Origin: Mycolicibacterium sp. CH28
GTDB taxonomy: Bacteria > Actinomycetota > Actinomycetes > Mycobacteriales > Mycobacteriaceae
Assembly: GCF_004745805.1 (NCBI RefSeq)
Contig: NZ_SRLQ01000004.1
Location: forward strand, 248,001-312,000
Length of the DNA stretch: 64,000 bases
Direction of reading: 5' to 3'
Of this stretch, positions 1 to 7,983 are shown piece by piece. The translations under genes were made by a program, and so were the position numbers. The first letter of the stretch is position 1; each line of letters starts with the position of its first letter. The notes under the pieces were generated by a model. The model saw nothing but the letters and a program-made list of their open reading frames with translations. It made no database searches and was not told the DNA's origin.

Positions 1-102
1 ACGAAACCCCCGCCGAGAAAGCGGTGGTGGCGTGTGGTTGTCGCCGGAAGCGTCCGCGCGGTCGCGCTGCCGTGCGCGTCGGCGAGAGCTGGAGCTAGCG
101 CC

Positions 103-855
103 CTACGGCGCGTCGATGGCCGGACCTACGTCGCCGAGCAGCCGGCGCGTCGCGTCCGCGGCGGCGGCGGTCACGGCCTCGGTGATTTCATCGGGGATGT
201 CTGCCTCGTCGTCGCCGAGGCGCACGATGCCGACGCTGGCGGTGGCCCAGTCGGATGTGGTAATCGGTGCGGCTATCCCCGCGGCGCCGGCCTGTAAGGC
301 TCCGATGCTGACGGCGTATCCCCGTTGCCTGGCAAGGCGTACCGGCGCGGTGTCCGCCGGGGTGGGGGGGCGGCCGGCGAGAATGGCGAGTCCGTCCGCG
401 CCCTGAGTCAGCGGATGGCGGGCGCCCTGTCGGATCGCCAGATGTAGCGTGCTCTCGGCGGGTTCTACGGTGAGCAGGATCAGTGCCTGATCTCCATCGG
501 CGATGCTCAGCAGCGCCGTGCTGTTCGTCGCTTCGGTGAGACGACGCAGGATGGGAAGCGCGGTGACCTGCAGCTGCGGTCGCAGCCGGCTGGCCAGTTC
601 GGCGATGCCCATCCCGAGCACATAGCGGTTATCGATCCGTCCGACCAACCGATGTAGCTCCAGTGTGCGTAACAATCGGTAGACGACCGCGCGTGCCGTC
701 GCAAGCTCCTGCGCCAGATCGGCCGCCGTCAGCCCGTCGGTGTTCTTCGCCAGCAACGAGAGTACGGTCAAGCCCCGGTCCAGGGTTTGTGATGTCTCCC
801 CGGTCGCCGCATCTTTCGTGGAAATGGCTTTGCCCCTTGGTTGTTTGGTGGTCAC
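103..855 (-). CDS. IclR-family transcriptional regulator
   Basis: A 250-residue protein with an N-terminal winged helix (roughly residues 25-85, including TAADLAQELATARAVVYRLL) followed by an IclR-type effector domain. IclR proteins are dimeric one-component regulators, often of aromatic catabolism, that bind short palindromes and answer to a small-molecule ligand. The start is a GTG behind GAGGGA. It is transcribed away from the aldehyde dehydrogenase gene, and the 242-bp gap holds two 15-bp palindromes resembling known IclR operators. Related sites lie in the second divergent promoter region near 6.4 kb, so I infer that it controls the whole 1.1-9.9 kb cluster. The ligand is unknown. Confidence 0.9.
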   Translation of the reverse strand: MTTKQPRGKAISTKDAATGETSQTLDRGLTVLSLLAKNTDGLTAADLAQELATARAVVYRLLRTLELHRLVGRIDNRYVLGMGIAELASRLRPQLQVTALPILRRLTEATNSTALLSIADGDQALILLTVEPAESTLHLAIRQGARHPLTQGADGLAILAGRPPTPADTAPVRLARQRGYAVSIGALQAGAAGIAAPITTSDWATASVGIVRLGDDEADIPDEITEAVTAAAADATRRLLGDVGPAIDAP

Positions 856-952
856 AGTCCCTCGCTCGGTCGGGTCGTCCTCGGGTCGCTGAATGCCGGG
901 CAGCTCGTGTTCGCATGTGCGGGAGTCCGAGCCACGTTCCTGCCAATTTACT

Positions 953-967
953 GTCCGGTTATCGGAC
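953..967. promoter_or_regulatory. candidate IclR operator 1
   Basis: GTCCGGTTATCGGAC is a perfect inverted repeat with 5-bp arms and a 5-bp centre, in the gap between the divergent iclR and aldehyde dehydrogenase genes. Its length and centre resemble the GTTCGATAATCGCAC-type sites of PcaU/PobR-class IclR proteins. Binding is inferred. Confidence 0.5.
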
Positions 968-1062
968 GCCGCACACGAGGATCGGACGGAGCGAATCCGG
1001 CATGGTGCCGACGGATTCGTGATCGGTCGCCGCGGTTGACGCCGGCAACGCCGTTGGTTATC

Positions 1063-1077
1063 GTTCGATTATCGACC
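1063..1077. promoter_or_regulatory. candidate IclR operator 2
   Basis: GTTCGATTATCGACC has TCGAT/ATCGA arms around one base and closely matches the GTTCGATAATCGCAC class of IclR-family sites. It lies 21 bp upstream of the aldehyde dehydrogenase start, where bound protein would act on that promoter. Another half-site, TAATCGAAC, directly abuts the ATG. Confidence 0.55.
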
Positions 1078-1097
1078 GAGGGAGACGGTAATCGAAC

Positions 1098-2579
1098 ATG
1101 ACCAAACGTGGAGACGCAGAGGCCCTCGCTCGCAGCCTGCCGGCACGGCCGTACGTCGGGGGTCAGTGGCAGTCGCGGAACGGCGCGGACCGGTTCGACG
1201 TGGTCGACCCAGTCACCGAGCGCACCATCGCGACAGTGGCCGAAGCCGACCAGGAGACGGTCGACGACGCGGTCAGTGCGGCCCGCTCGGCGTTGGACGG
1301 TGGGGAATGGGGCCGGCTCGACGGTCCCAGCCGCGGCCAGCTGCTGAACGCCCTCGCCCAGCTGATCGAAGACCGGTCCGAGGACTTCTGCAACCTGGAA
1401 TCTGTTGATATCGGCAAGCCGGCGTTCGAGCCCAGAGTGATCGATCTCCCCCAAACGGTCGCGACCTTCCGGCACTACGCCGGGTGGGCCGACAAACTCG
1501 AAGGCCGCACCATCCCGACTCCGGGATACATGGGGCGTGCCACCTTGAGCTACACGATCCGTGAGCCGATCGGAGTCGTCGCGGCTATCACGCCGTGGAA
1601 TTCCCCGACGATGATCGGCGCATGGAAGATCGCACCGGCACTGGCGGCGGGTTGCGCGGTGGTCCTCAAGCCGCCGGAGGACGCGCCCCTCACATCGCTG
1701 CTCCTGGCACAACTGGTGGAACAGGCCGGGTTTCCGGCCGGTGCGTTCGCTGTCTTGCCGGGGCGCGGTCCCACGACGGGTTCGGCTCTGACCCACCATC
1801 GGGGTGTCGACAAGATCTCGTTCACCGGCAGTCCGCAGACCGGACACCAGGTCGCCGTCGCCGCGGCAGACGGATTTCGGCCCACCACAATGGAACTCGG
1901 TGGCAAGAGCCCGCAGATCGTGTTCGCCGACGCCGACCTGGACGCTGCTGCCGACGGTGTCGCGCTGGGGATCTTCGCCAACCAGGGGCAGGTGTGCGCG
2001 GCGGGCAGCCGCATTCTCGTAGCGCGCGCGGTGCACGACGAATTCGTCGAGCTACTGACCGCGCGCGCCGCCAGGGTGGTGCTCGGCGACCCCTTCGACG
2101 ACGCCACGTCCATGGGTGCTCTCATCAATGCAAAGCAGCGCGATCGGGTGGCGAGGTATATCGAGGCGGGGATCTCCGAAGGTGCACGCGTGGTCGCCGG
2201 GGGAGGGCGTCCGGGCCGCAACGGGTTCTTCGTCGAACCAACGCTGTTCGCCGATGTGGACAACTCCATGACCATTGCCCGCGAAGAGATCTTCGGACCC
2301 GTTGGCGCCATCATGGTCTTCGACGACGACGAGCAAGCAGTGGCCATCGCCAACGACAGTCGGTACGCGTTGGCCGCCACGCTGTGGACGCGGGATCTCG
2401 TGAGGGCCCACACCGTCGCCAAACGGGTGCAGGCCGGCGCGGTTGCCGTCAACGGCTGGTCGCCCTTGGATCCCCGTTTACCTTGGGGCGGTGCGAAATT
2501 CAGCGGGAATGGCCGCGAGCTCGGGCGGGCCGGACTGGAGTCCTATACCGAGGAAAAGACCATCACCATCGTTCTCTGA
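1098..2579 (+). CDS. NAD(P)+-dependent aldehyde dehydrogenase
   Basis: A full-length 493-residue member of the aldehyde dehydrogenase superfamily, oxidising an aldehyde to a carboxylate with NAD(P)+. The general-base glutamate (MELGGK, Glu266) and the nucleophilic cysteine (GQVCAAG, Cys300) are present, as is the conserved TPWNSP cofactor region near residue 166 and the EEIFGP block near residue 396. It is the first rightward gene after the IclR operators and precedes the WrbA-like gene by 45 bp. With a copper amine oxidase in the same cluster, its natural role would be to take the aldehyde released by amine oxidation, for example an arylacetaldehyde. The substrate is inferred from context only. 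Confidence 0.93.
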   Translation: MTKRGDAEALARSLPARPYVGGQWQSRNGADRFDVVDPVTERTIATVAEADQETVDDAVSAARSALDGGEWGRLDGPSRGQLLNALAQLIEDRSEDFCNLESVDIGKPAFEPRVIDLPQTVATFRHYAGWADKLEGRTIPTPGYMGRATLSYTIREPIGVVAAITPWNSPTMIGAWKIAPALAAGCAVVLKPPEDAPLTSLLLAQLVEQAGFPAGAFAVLPGRGPTTGSALTHHRGVDKISFTGSPQTGHQVAVAAADGFRPTTMELGGKSPQIVFADADLDAAADGVALGIFANQGQVCAAGSRILVARAVHDEFVELLTARAARVVLGDPFDDATSMGALINAKQRDRVARYIEAGISEGARVVAGGGRPGRNGFFVEPTLFADVDNSMTIAREEIFGPVGAIMVFDDDEQAVAIANDSRYALAATLWTRDLVRAHTVAKRVQAGAVAVNGWSPLDPRLPWGGAKFSGNGRELGRAGLESYTEEKTITIVL

Positions 2580-2624
2580 GCAAGCAGACTCATCGATCAG
2601 TTTCCACCTAGAAGGGACCACACA

Positions 2625-3257
2625 GTGGCACGCATACTCGTCACCTACTACAGCGCAACCGGATCCGTGCACCGCCTCGCCGAGGCCGTGCGAGCGGGTG
2701 CGGAGTCAGGCGGGGCAGAGGTCCGGCTGCGCAGGGCGCCCGAGTTGGCCCCCGCGGAGGCAATTGCCGCCAACGAGGACTGGGCGCGCCACGTCGCTGA
2801 GACCCATGGCCTGATTCCCGAAGTCGTACTCGACGACTTGGACTGGGCCGACGGCTACGCGTTCGGCACACCGACTCGCTTCGGTGGGCCCGCGGCGCAG
2901 CTCAAGCAGTTCATCGACACCGCGGGCAGCCTGTGGCAGGAGGGCAAACTCGCGGACAAGCCGGTCTCGACCTTCGTCTCCGCCGCCGAGCAGCACGGCG
3001 GCGTGGAGTCGACCATCCTGGGGCTCAACAATGTCTTCTACCACTGGGGCGCGATCATCGTGCCGGTCGGGTACACAGATGACAGCGTCTACGCCGCAGG
3101 CGGCAACCCGTACGGGACGTCGTGGTCGGCTGGGTTTCCCTCGACTCTTCCCGACGAGGCCACCTTGGAAGCCGCGCGCTACCAGGGCCGTCGGCTCGCG
3201 CACTTCACCACGGCGCTGGCGTCCGTGCGGGCACAGGCCGAGCGGGCTTCGCAGTAG
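2625..3257 (+). CDS. wrbA: WrbA-like NAD(P)H:quinone oxidoreductase
   Basis: A flavodoxin-fold protein of 210 residues. It opens with the FMN phosphate loop (YYSATGSVHRLAEAV, residues 8-22) and carries the WrbA-type segments GTPTRFGGPAAQLKQF and the aromatic patch near SAAEQHGG. Family members reduce quinones by two electrons with FMN, avoiding semiquinones. The GTG start follows AGAAGGGA. It sits between the aldehyde dehydrogenase and DsbA-fold genes in one rightward transcription unit. In an aromatic pathway with a flavin hydroxylase, a quinone reductase would keep catechol or hydroquinone intermediates reduced; that link is inferred. Confidence 0.88.
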   Translation: MARILVTYYSATGSVHRLAEAVRAGAESGGAEVRLRRAPELAPAEAIAANEDWARHVAETHGLIPEVVLDDLDWADGYAFGTPTRFGGPAAQLKQFIDTAGSLWQEGKLADKPVSTFVSAAEQHGGVESTILGLNNVFYHWGAIIVPVGYTDDSVYAAGGNPYGTSWSAGFPSTLPDEATLEAARYQGRRLAHFTTALASVRAQAERASQ

Positions 3258-3281
3258 CCCCCCGGGACGAACGGGCCCGCG

Positions 3282-3959
3282 ATGAGTACGGTCATCGACG
3301 TATGGTCGGATGTCCACTGTCCTTGGGCACTGGTGGCCGTGCACCGATTGCGTGTGGCGCGGGAACGGCATGGTCTCGACGTCGTCTTCGCGCCGCGTGC
3401 GTGGCCACTGGAATGGGTGAATCGACACGGGACCCCGAGGGCGATCGTCACCACCGAAACCGCCGCGCTCGCCAGCCACGTTCCCGGACTTTTCACCGCG
3501 TACACCGACGATTCCTGGCCGTCGACATTCCTGCCGGCCTTCGAACTTGTTGCCGCGACACGTCGAACCCATGGTGTGCGGGCCGCCGAGGATGTCGACT
3601 ATGCCCTGAGGCTGGCATTTTTCCGGGACTCGATCGATGTCAGCGTCAAGGCGGGGCTGGAGGCCGCGTTGTCCATCGCGCGCGGCTTCGGGCCTGTTGT
3701 CGACGCTGACACGGTGATACGGGAGTGGACGTCGTCGAACCCGCGCGCTGACGTGTACGCCGACTTCACGCAGAGTGCGTCGTTGCCGATCCAGGGCAGC
3801 CCGCAGATTTTCTGGCCCGACGGCACCACCACCCACAATCCCGGTATGACCGAGCATCATTGGGAGGGCGGGCTCGTCCGCATCGGTACGGTCGACGAGA
3901 ACGCCGCCGAGCGAATGCTGCTGACCAAACTGGCTGTGCCACCGGGTGCGCGCGGCTAG
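3282..3959 (+). CDS. DsbA-family (FrnE/HCCA-isomerase-like) protein with CPWA active site
   Basis: A 225-residue thioredoxin-fold protein with an inserted helical domain, matching the FrnE / 2-hydroxychromene-2-carboxylate isomerase branch of the DsbA family. The active-site position reads DVHCPWALVAVH: the first cysteine is kept but the usual second cysteine of CPWC is alanine. The cis-proline loop appears as IQGSPQIFW near residues 168-176. There is no signal peptide, so it is cytosolic. A dithiol oxidase role is unlikely without the second cysteine; a thiol-cofactor-dependent isomerase or transferase acting on a pathway intermediate is plausible. It ends 4 nt inside the convergent CMD-family gene. 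Confidence 0.75.
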   Translation: MSTVIDVWSDVHCPWALVAVHRLRVARERHGLDVVFAPRAWPLEWVNRHGTPRAIVTTETAALASHVPGLFTAYTDDSWPSTFLPAFELVAATRRTHGVRAAEDVDYALRLAFFRDSIDVSVKAGLEAALSIARGFGPVVDADTVIREWTSSNPRADVYADFTQSASLPIQGSPQIFWPDGTTTHNPGMTEHHWEGGLVRIGTVDENAAERMLLTKLAVPPGARG

Positions 3960-4366
3960 CCGACGGTGTCGGCGCCGTACGCGGCGACGGTCGGCTCGAT
4001 GCCGGCTGCACCCGTCACGTCTTTCCAGACCTCGAAGCCGTGCTGGAAGGCCACGACGCCGGCCTCCGGCAGTGCGATCTCGATGGCTTCGAGAATCTCG
4101 GTGGCGCTGACACCGAGGTCGAGCGCGACATTGATGTGGCTGGCAATCTGCGGAGCGGGCGCCCGCAGCACCGTCAGGCTGAGGATGAAGAGCAGCTCCT
4201 TGGTGCACCGGTCGAGGGTGCGCTGGTCCAGGTAGGCCGCCGACACCAGTCCGTTCGCCGCCCGGAGCACCGGGAAGTCGTGGGCCGCCATGACCTTGTG
4301 GTAGTCCAGGACGTAGCCCCGGGCGCGCGCCATGTCGTCGATGTACCGCTGGGCATCGTTACTCAT
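3956..4366 (-). CDS. carboxymuconolactone decarboxylase-family protein
   Basis: A 136-residue all-helical protein of the CMD family. The start at 4366 is chosen because AGAAGGGA precedes it and because the ATG overlaps the stop of the NIPSNAP gene as TGATG, a translational coupling arrangement; the open frame runs further upstream without a better start. The core helix pair CTKELLFILSLTV and APQIASHINVALDLG is present, but the CxxH redox motif of AhpD-type relatives is absent, so a peroxidase role is not supported. Gamma-CMD proteins act in protocatechuate breakdown. Here it is the last gene of the leftward operon with the flavin hydroxylase. The reaction is unknown. Confidence 0.8.
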   Translation of the reverse strand: MSNDAQRYIDDMARARGYVLDYHKVMAAHDFPVLRAANGLVSAAYLDQRTLDRCTKELLFILSLTVLRAPAPQIASHINVALDLGVSATEILEAIEIALPEAGVVAFQHGFEVWKDVTGAAGIEPTVAAYGADTVG

Positions 4367-4686
4367 CAGATGTTCCCTTCTGACAGTGGTTGGACTGGAA
4401 GCAGAATCCGGTTGCGCTGGCTTACCAGCAGGTCGCGCACGGCGCCGCGAAATGCGCTGAACCGTGGGTCGTTCATCAGGCGGGCGCGGCGGTCGGCGCG
4501 CTCGCCTGCCGAGGTGTACGGCCACAGGAAGGTCAGTGTGTTCAGGTCGCCGACATCACAGGAGAAGACGCCAAGTGGCGCGCCCAGGTGTTCGATCTGG
4601 ACGTCCCGTCCGAGCCTGTTCCAGGCGTCCAGATACCGCGGGACGCCGCCCGCAACCGTTGTGTAGACGCGCTCTTCCACGATCAT
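4366..4686 (-). CDS. NIPSNAP-family protein
   Basis: A 106-residue ferredoxin-like alpha/beta barrel of the NIPSNAP type. It begins MIVEERVYTTVAGGVPRYLD and has the family's LTFLWPY motif near residue 52 and the DPRFSAF region in the C-terminal half. Bacterial members often sit in aromatic or xenobiotic catabolic operons, where their chemistry is generally unproven. The gene overlaps the upstream hydroxylase by ATGA and the downstream CMD gene by TGATG, so the three are almost certainly co-translated. I infer an accessory role on the hydroxylase product. Confidence 0.8.
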   Translation of the reverse strand: MIVEERVYTTVAGGVPRYLDAWNRLGRDVQIEHLGAPLGVFSCDVGDLNTLTFLWPYTSAGERADRRARLMNDPRFSAFRGAVRDLLVSQRNRILLPVQPLSEGNI

Positions 4687-6329
4687 GGCGTTCTCTCTCT
4701 CGGTGCGGAGCTCGTGAGCGGGGTTGCCAGACTGAGGAATTCAGCTGTCCGAAGTCTAAGTTCGCCGTATTTGGCAGCCGCGGCGATGTAGCGGTCGGGA
4801 CGCAGAACGACGTAGTCGCTCGCAGTGTCCTCGAACCACTGCCGCAGCCGGTTGTCGAGGTCTTCCACCACGACGGTAGCGGTGTCGCCGACCAGCTGGT
4901 GCGGGGCTGGACAAGCACCGACAGCCTTGACGATGGTGATGCCCGTCGCTCGCAACTGGGCGAGCAGCTCGGACGGGAGATCCTCCGCCGCATCGCGCTG
5001 CCATCCCAGGATGGTGATCCAATCCCCCAGTGCATCATCGAGTTTGGTAACGGATCCGGTCGATGTCCGGACGTCAGGTTGGGGGAACATGGTCCCGACT
5101 CGGGCCAGGGGAAGAGTGCCCGTGACTGCCAGGCCCTCGTCATAGCAGGGCATGGGCTTGAATTTCATTTCCAGGGCCCACCGCTTGACTGGCGGCAGCC
5201 ATCCTGACGCGCGAAGGAACAGGTCTCGGGCGACGGCGACGCAGTGGTGGGTGGGGCTCAGGATCCGCCCGAGTGTCGTCGACATCGCGACCATGGCAGC
5301 GGCGTGTTGTTTGCGCTCGGCTTCGTAGGTATCCAGTACCGGAGCGGCGAGCTGGCCGCGCAGGACACCGGCCAACTTCCACGACAGGTTGACGACATCG
5401 CGGATTCCGGTATTGAGCCCCTGGCCAGCCCACGGCGGCATCAGGTGCGCGGCATCTCCGACCAGAAACGTGTTGCCGCAGCGGAACTGCGCCGCGACCC
5501 GGGAGTGGTGGGTGTAGACACGGGCGCGCACCACGCGGATGTCGTCCGGATTCGCGACGCGCCGGGCCAGTAGGGTGCGCACCACGTCGTCGGCGAGGAA
5601 CGACTCGGCGTCTTCGCCGGGGAAGAGCATGAACTCCCATCTTCGATAGCCGTGCGGAAGGTGAATACAGACATAGGGGCGGTCGGGTTCGCAGTGCAGC
5701 GCGGTGTACGGTGCGTCGACGCAGTCGTTCTCGCAGTCGATGACGACCCACTTGCGGGGATGGGTGTCGCCCTCCATCGGAATGCCTGACCAGCCTCGCA
5801 CCGAACTTCGACCGCCGTCGGCGCCTACCACAAATCGTGCACGTACACAGAGCAATTCACCATCGGGGCTCGCCACGTGCAGATCCGCACCGGCATCGGT
5901 CGGAGTCAGGGCGACTACATCGTGACCGAGCAGCAGCTGAATGCCGGTGAACCGGGCCAGGCCCTGGCGCAGTGTGTGTTCGAGGTTCTGCTGCATGAAG
6001 ATGTTGCGCCGCGACCAGCCGAATTCCCTGGTGCTGGGGCGGATATCTGCCAGACACCGGCCGTTGCGATCGAACAGCCGAAGTGGCACGTTGGCGATCG
6101 CGTCGGCCATCACGTCGTCGGCCAGACCGACCAACTGGATGGCACGCAGTGATTCGTCGTCGATGCCCACCGCCCGCGGATATTCCACGACCTCGGTGCT
6201 GCGGTCGATAAGTGCCGTCTCGATGCCGTAGTGGCCGAGCATGTTGGCCATCAGTGCGCCGCAGGGGCCGGCCCCCACGATCGCCACATCGACAGACACC
6301 GTCCTGGTTGCTGATGAAGCGCACTTCAT
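4683..6329 (-). CDS. MhpA-type FAD-dependent aromatic hydroxylase
   Basis: A class A flavoprotein monooxygenase, 548 residues from the chosen start. The FAD dinucleotide motif (VAIVGAGPCGALMANML), the DGGRSSVR segment and the second FAD motif (VGDAAHLMPPWAGQGLNTG) are all present, and the overall shape matches MhpA, the 3-(3-hydroxyphenyl)propionate hydroxylase group. Such enzymes use NAD(P)H and O2 to hydroxylate a phenolic ring. The ATG at 6329 is preferred because ACGAGGAC precedes it; an in-frame ATG at 6365 lacks a ribosome site. It heads a leftward operon with the NIPSNAP and CMD genes. No ring-cleavage dioxygenase follows, so the catechol-like product must be handled elsewhere. Confidence 0.88.
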   Translation of the reverse strand: MKCASSATRTVSVDVAIVGAGPCGALMANMLGHYGIETALIDRSTEVVEYPRAVGIDDESLRAIQLVGLADDVMADAIANVPLRLFDRNGRCLADIRPSTREFGWSRRNIFMQQNLEHTLRQGLARFTGIQLLLGHDVVALTPTDAGADLHVASPDGELLCVRARFVVGADGGRSSVRGWSGIPMEGDTHPRKWVVIDCENDCVDAPYTALHCEPDRPYVCIHLPHGYRRWEFMLFPGEDAESFLADDVVRTLLARRVANPDDIRVVRARVYTHHSRVAAQFRCGNTFLVGDAAHLMPPWAGQGLNTGIRDVVNLSWKLAGVLRGQLAAPVLDTYEAERKQHAAAMVAMSTTLGRILSPTHHCVAVARDLFLRASGWLPPVKRWALEMKFKPMPCYDEGLAVTGTLPLARVGTMFPQPDVRTSTGSVTKLDDALGDWITILGWQRDAAEDLPSELLAQLRATGITIVKAVGACPAPHQLVGDTATVVVEDLDNRLRQWFEDTASDYVVLRPDRYIAAAAKYGELRLRTAEFLSLATPLTSSAPRERTP

Positions 6330-6390
6330 TTCGTCCTCGTTAAGAGATCGTTCGCCTGTTGACATCGAAGGTGTCCCGGGTCACTATTTT

Positions 6391-6425
6391 GTACTGTAAC
6401 CGTACGACATGTCCGTAATCCGTAC
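6391..6425. promoter_or_regulatory. paired 15-bp IclR-like sites between divergent hydroxylase and permease genes
   Basis: Read on the minus strand, 6391-6405 is GTACGGTTACAGTAC and 6411-6425 is GTACGGATTACGGAC. Each matches operator 1 near the iclR gene (GTCCGGTTATCGGAC) at 11 of 15 positions, and they start exactly 20 bp apart, two helical turns. They sit in the 144-bp gap between the leftward hydroxylase operon and the rightward permease gene, which suggests that one IclR protein controls both divergent units. The match was made by eye. Confidence 0.45.
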
Positions 6426-6473
6426 AACTGTCAAAGCTGGACAGCCGAACCGCCCACAGCCACGAGGAGCGAA

Positions 6474-7931
6474 ATGAGTCAGCCTGCTAGCAACGTGAGT
6501 GAGCGCGGGACGGTGTCGATGACCGGCGTGCTCGCCCAGTCGGTCGGCTTCATGGGTCCAGTATTTTCGGTCGCGACGCTGCTACCGCTGGTCGTCGGAC
6601 TCTCGGCCACCGGTCGGGGCGCCGGTGTCGCCACGCCGGTGGCCATCGTGATCGCCGGTATCGGCATCTTCGGGGCGGGGTGGATCATCGCGCAATACGC
6701 CAAGCGAATCCACCTGTGCGGCTCGCTCTACGAGTACATCTGTGACGCGTTCGGTTCCCGTGTGGGCGTGGTCGCCGGTTGGCTGTACTACGGAGCGATG
6801 CTGGTGCTGGCGGCAGCCACCTTTCTGGTACTGGGTGGCATGACGTCAGATCTGATGTCCAGCGCGTTCGGGATCGAGGTGCCCTGGTGGCCGCTGGCCC
6901 TGGTGTTCGTGGCCGTTGTGGTCGCCGTTGTCATCATCGGCGTGCAGATCTCGGTACGCGCCCAGCTTGCCCTGGTGTTGCTATCGTCGCTGGTCATCTT
7001 GCTGTTCTCGATCTACATCATCGGCAAGGGCGGCCACGGTGGTCACAGCCTGTCCGCTGAGCCCATCAATCCGATGGCCGTTGCGCCGGTGGATCTGCTC
7101 TACGGAGTCCTCTACGGCATCAACATGTTCATCGGCTTCGAATCGGCGGCCAACCTCGCCGAGGAGACCGACGATCCCAAGCGACACATCCCCCGCGCGG
7201 TGCTGTGGTCGCTGACCATCGTCGGCATCTACTTCGTCATCACGGCCTACGCCCAGGCGGTCGGTTTCGGCCTCGACGCCGAGGCGTGGAAGACGAGCGT
7301 GTTTCCGCTGCAGGCCTTGGCGAACGGTTCCGAGTTCGGCTCATCGTGGTTCGGCAACGTGGTCGCGGTATTGATCATCCTCGACGTTCTCGCCGTCGCC
7401 ATCGGCGTCGGAGTAGCCGCCACACGGGGCATGTTCGCGATGGCGCGGGCCGGACGGCTGCCCGCCCAACTGGCCACGCTGCACCCCAGACTCGGCACCC
7501 CCGTGGTGGGTGCGGCCGTGGTCGGTGTGGTCGCGGTGGCGTCCATCGTGCTCGTCGTCGCCGCTGACGGCGTCTTCTCGCGAGCCACCGCAGACCCGGC
7601 CACCCTGGCACCACAGTGGGCGCCGATGTTCGGTTGGATGGCGGGCTTCGCGGGCACTGGGCTGGCGCTGATCTACCTGGTGGTCAGTGGCGCGGGGGCG
7701 CGGGGGTTGTGGCATGAGGTCAACCGGGTGAAGCTGGTCATGGCCGCAGGTGCGGGCATCATCGTGGCCGCGGGGGCGGTGTTCGGTGCGCTGTACAAGA
7801 CGCCCCTGACCAGCTTGCCATGGGCGCTTGGCATTTGGATCGCGGCCGGCGTGGCGTGGTCGCTGTTCGTGGCGCGGCACAGCACCGCGGCGCTTCCGAT
7901 GCCTGCCATGACCGCGACCGAGGCGAACTGA
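6474..7931 (+). CDS. APC-superfamily amino acid/amine permease
   Basis: A 485-residue integral membrane protein with about 12 to 14 hydrophobic segments. It has the amino acid-polyamine-organocation hallmarks: an early helix (VGFMGPVFSVATLLPLVVGL), a glycine-rich helix 2 and the FIGFESAANLAEETDDPKR segment after helix 6. APC permeases take up amino acids or amines by proton coupling. ACGAGGAGCGAA precedes the ATG. The copper amine oxidase gene follows within about 50 bp, so the natural reading is that this protein imports the amine that the oxidase consumes. The exact substrate is not visible. Confidence 0.9.
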   Translation: MSQPASNVSERGTVSMTGVLAQSVGFMGPVFSVATLLPLVVGLSATGRGAGVATPVAIVIAGIGIFGAGWIIAQYAKRIHLCGSLYEYICDAFGSRVGVVAGWLYYGAMLVLAAATFLVLGGMTSDLMSSAFGIEVPWWPLALVFVAVVVAVVIIGVQISVRAQLALVLLSSLVILLFSIYIIGKGGHGGHSLSAEPINPMAVAPVDLLYGVLYGINMFIGFESAANLAEETDDPKRHIPRAVLWSLTIVGIYFVITAYAQAVGFGLDAEAWKTSVFPLQALANGSEFGSSWFGNVVAVLIILDVLAVAIGVGVAATRGMFAMARAGRLPAQLATLHPRLGTPVVGAAVVGVVAVASIVLVVAADGVFSRATADPATLAPQWAPMFGWMAGFAGTGLALIYLVVSGAGARGLWHEVNRVKLVMAAGAGIIVAAGAVFGALYKTPLTSLPWALGIWIAAGVAWSLFVARHSTAALPMPAMTATEAN

Positions 7932-7983
7932 CCGGACGACACGACCCACATCGACCCCGTTGCCCCAAGGAGCTGGATTGCCC

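Noticed and set aside
948..2036. Leftward 362-residue open frame across the aldehyde dehydrogenase
   Set aside because: It lies antisense to a gene with intact catalytic motifs; its product is Arg/Gly-rich with no domain, a usual high-GC shadow.
2706..4208. Leftward 500-residue open frame
   Set aside because: Antisense to the WrbA-like and DsbA-fold genes and out of frame with the CMD gene; composition is typical of a shadow frame.
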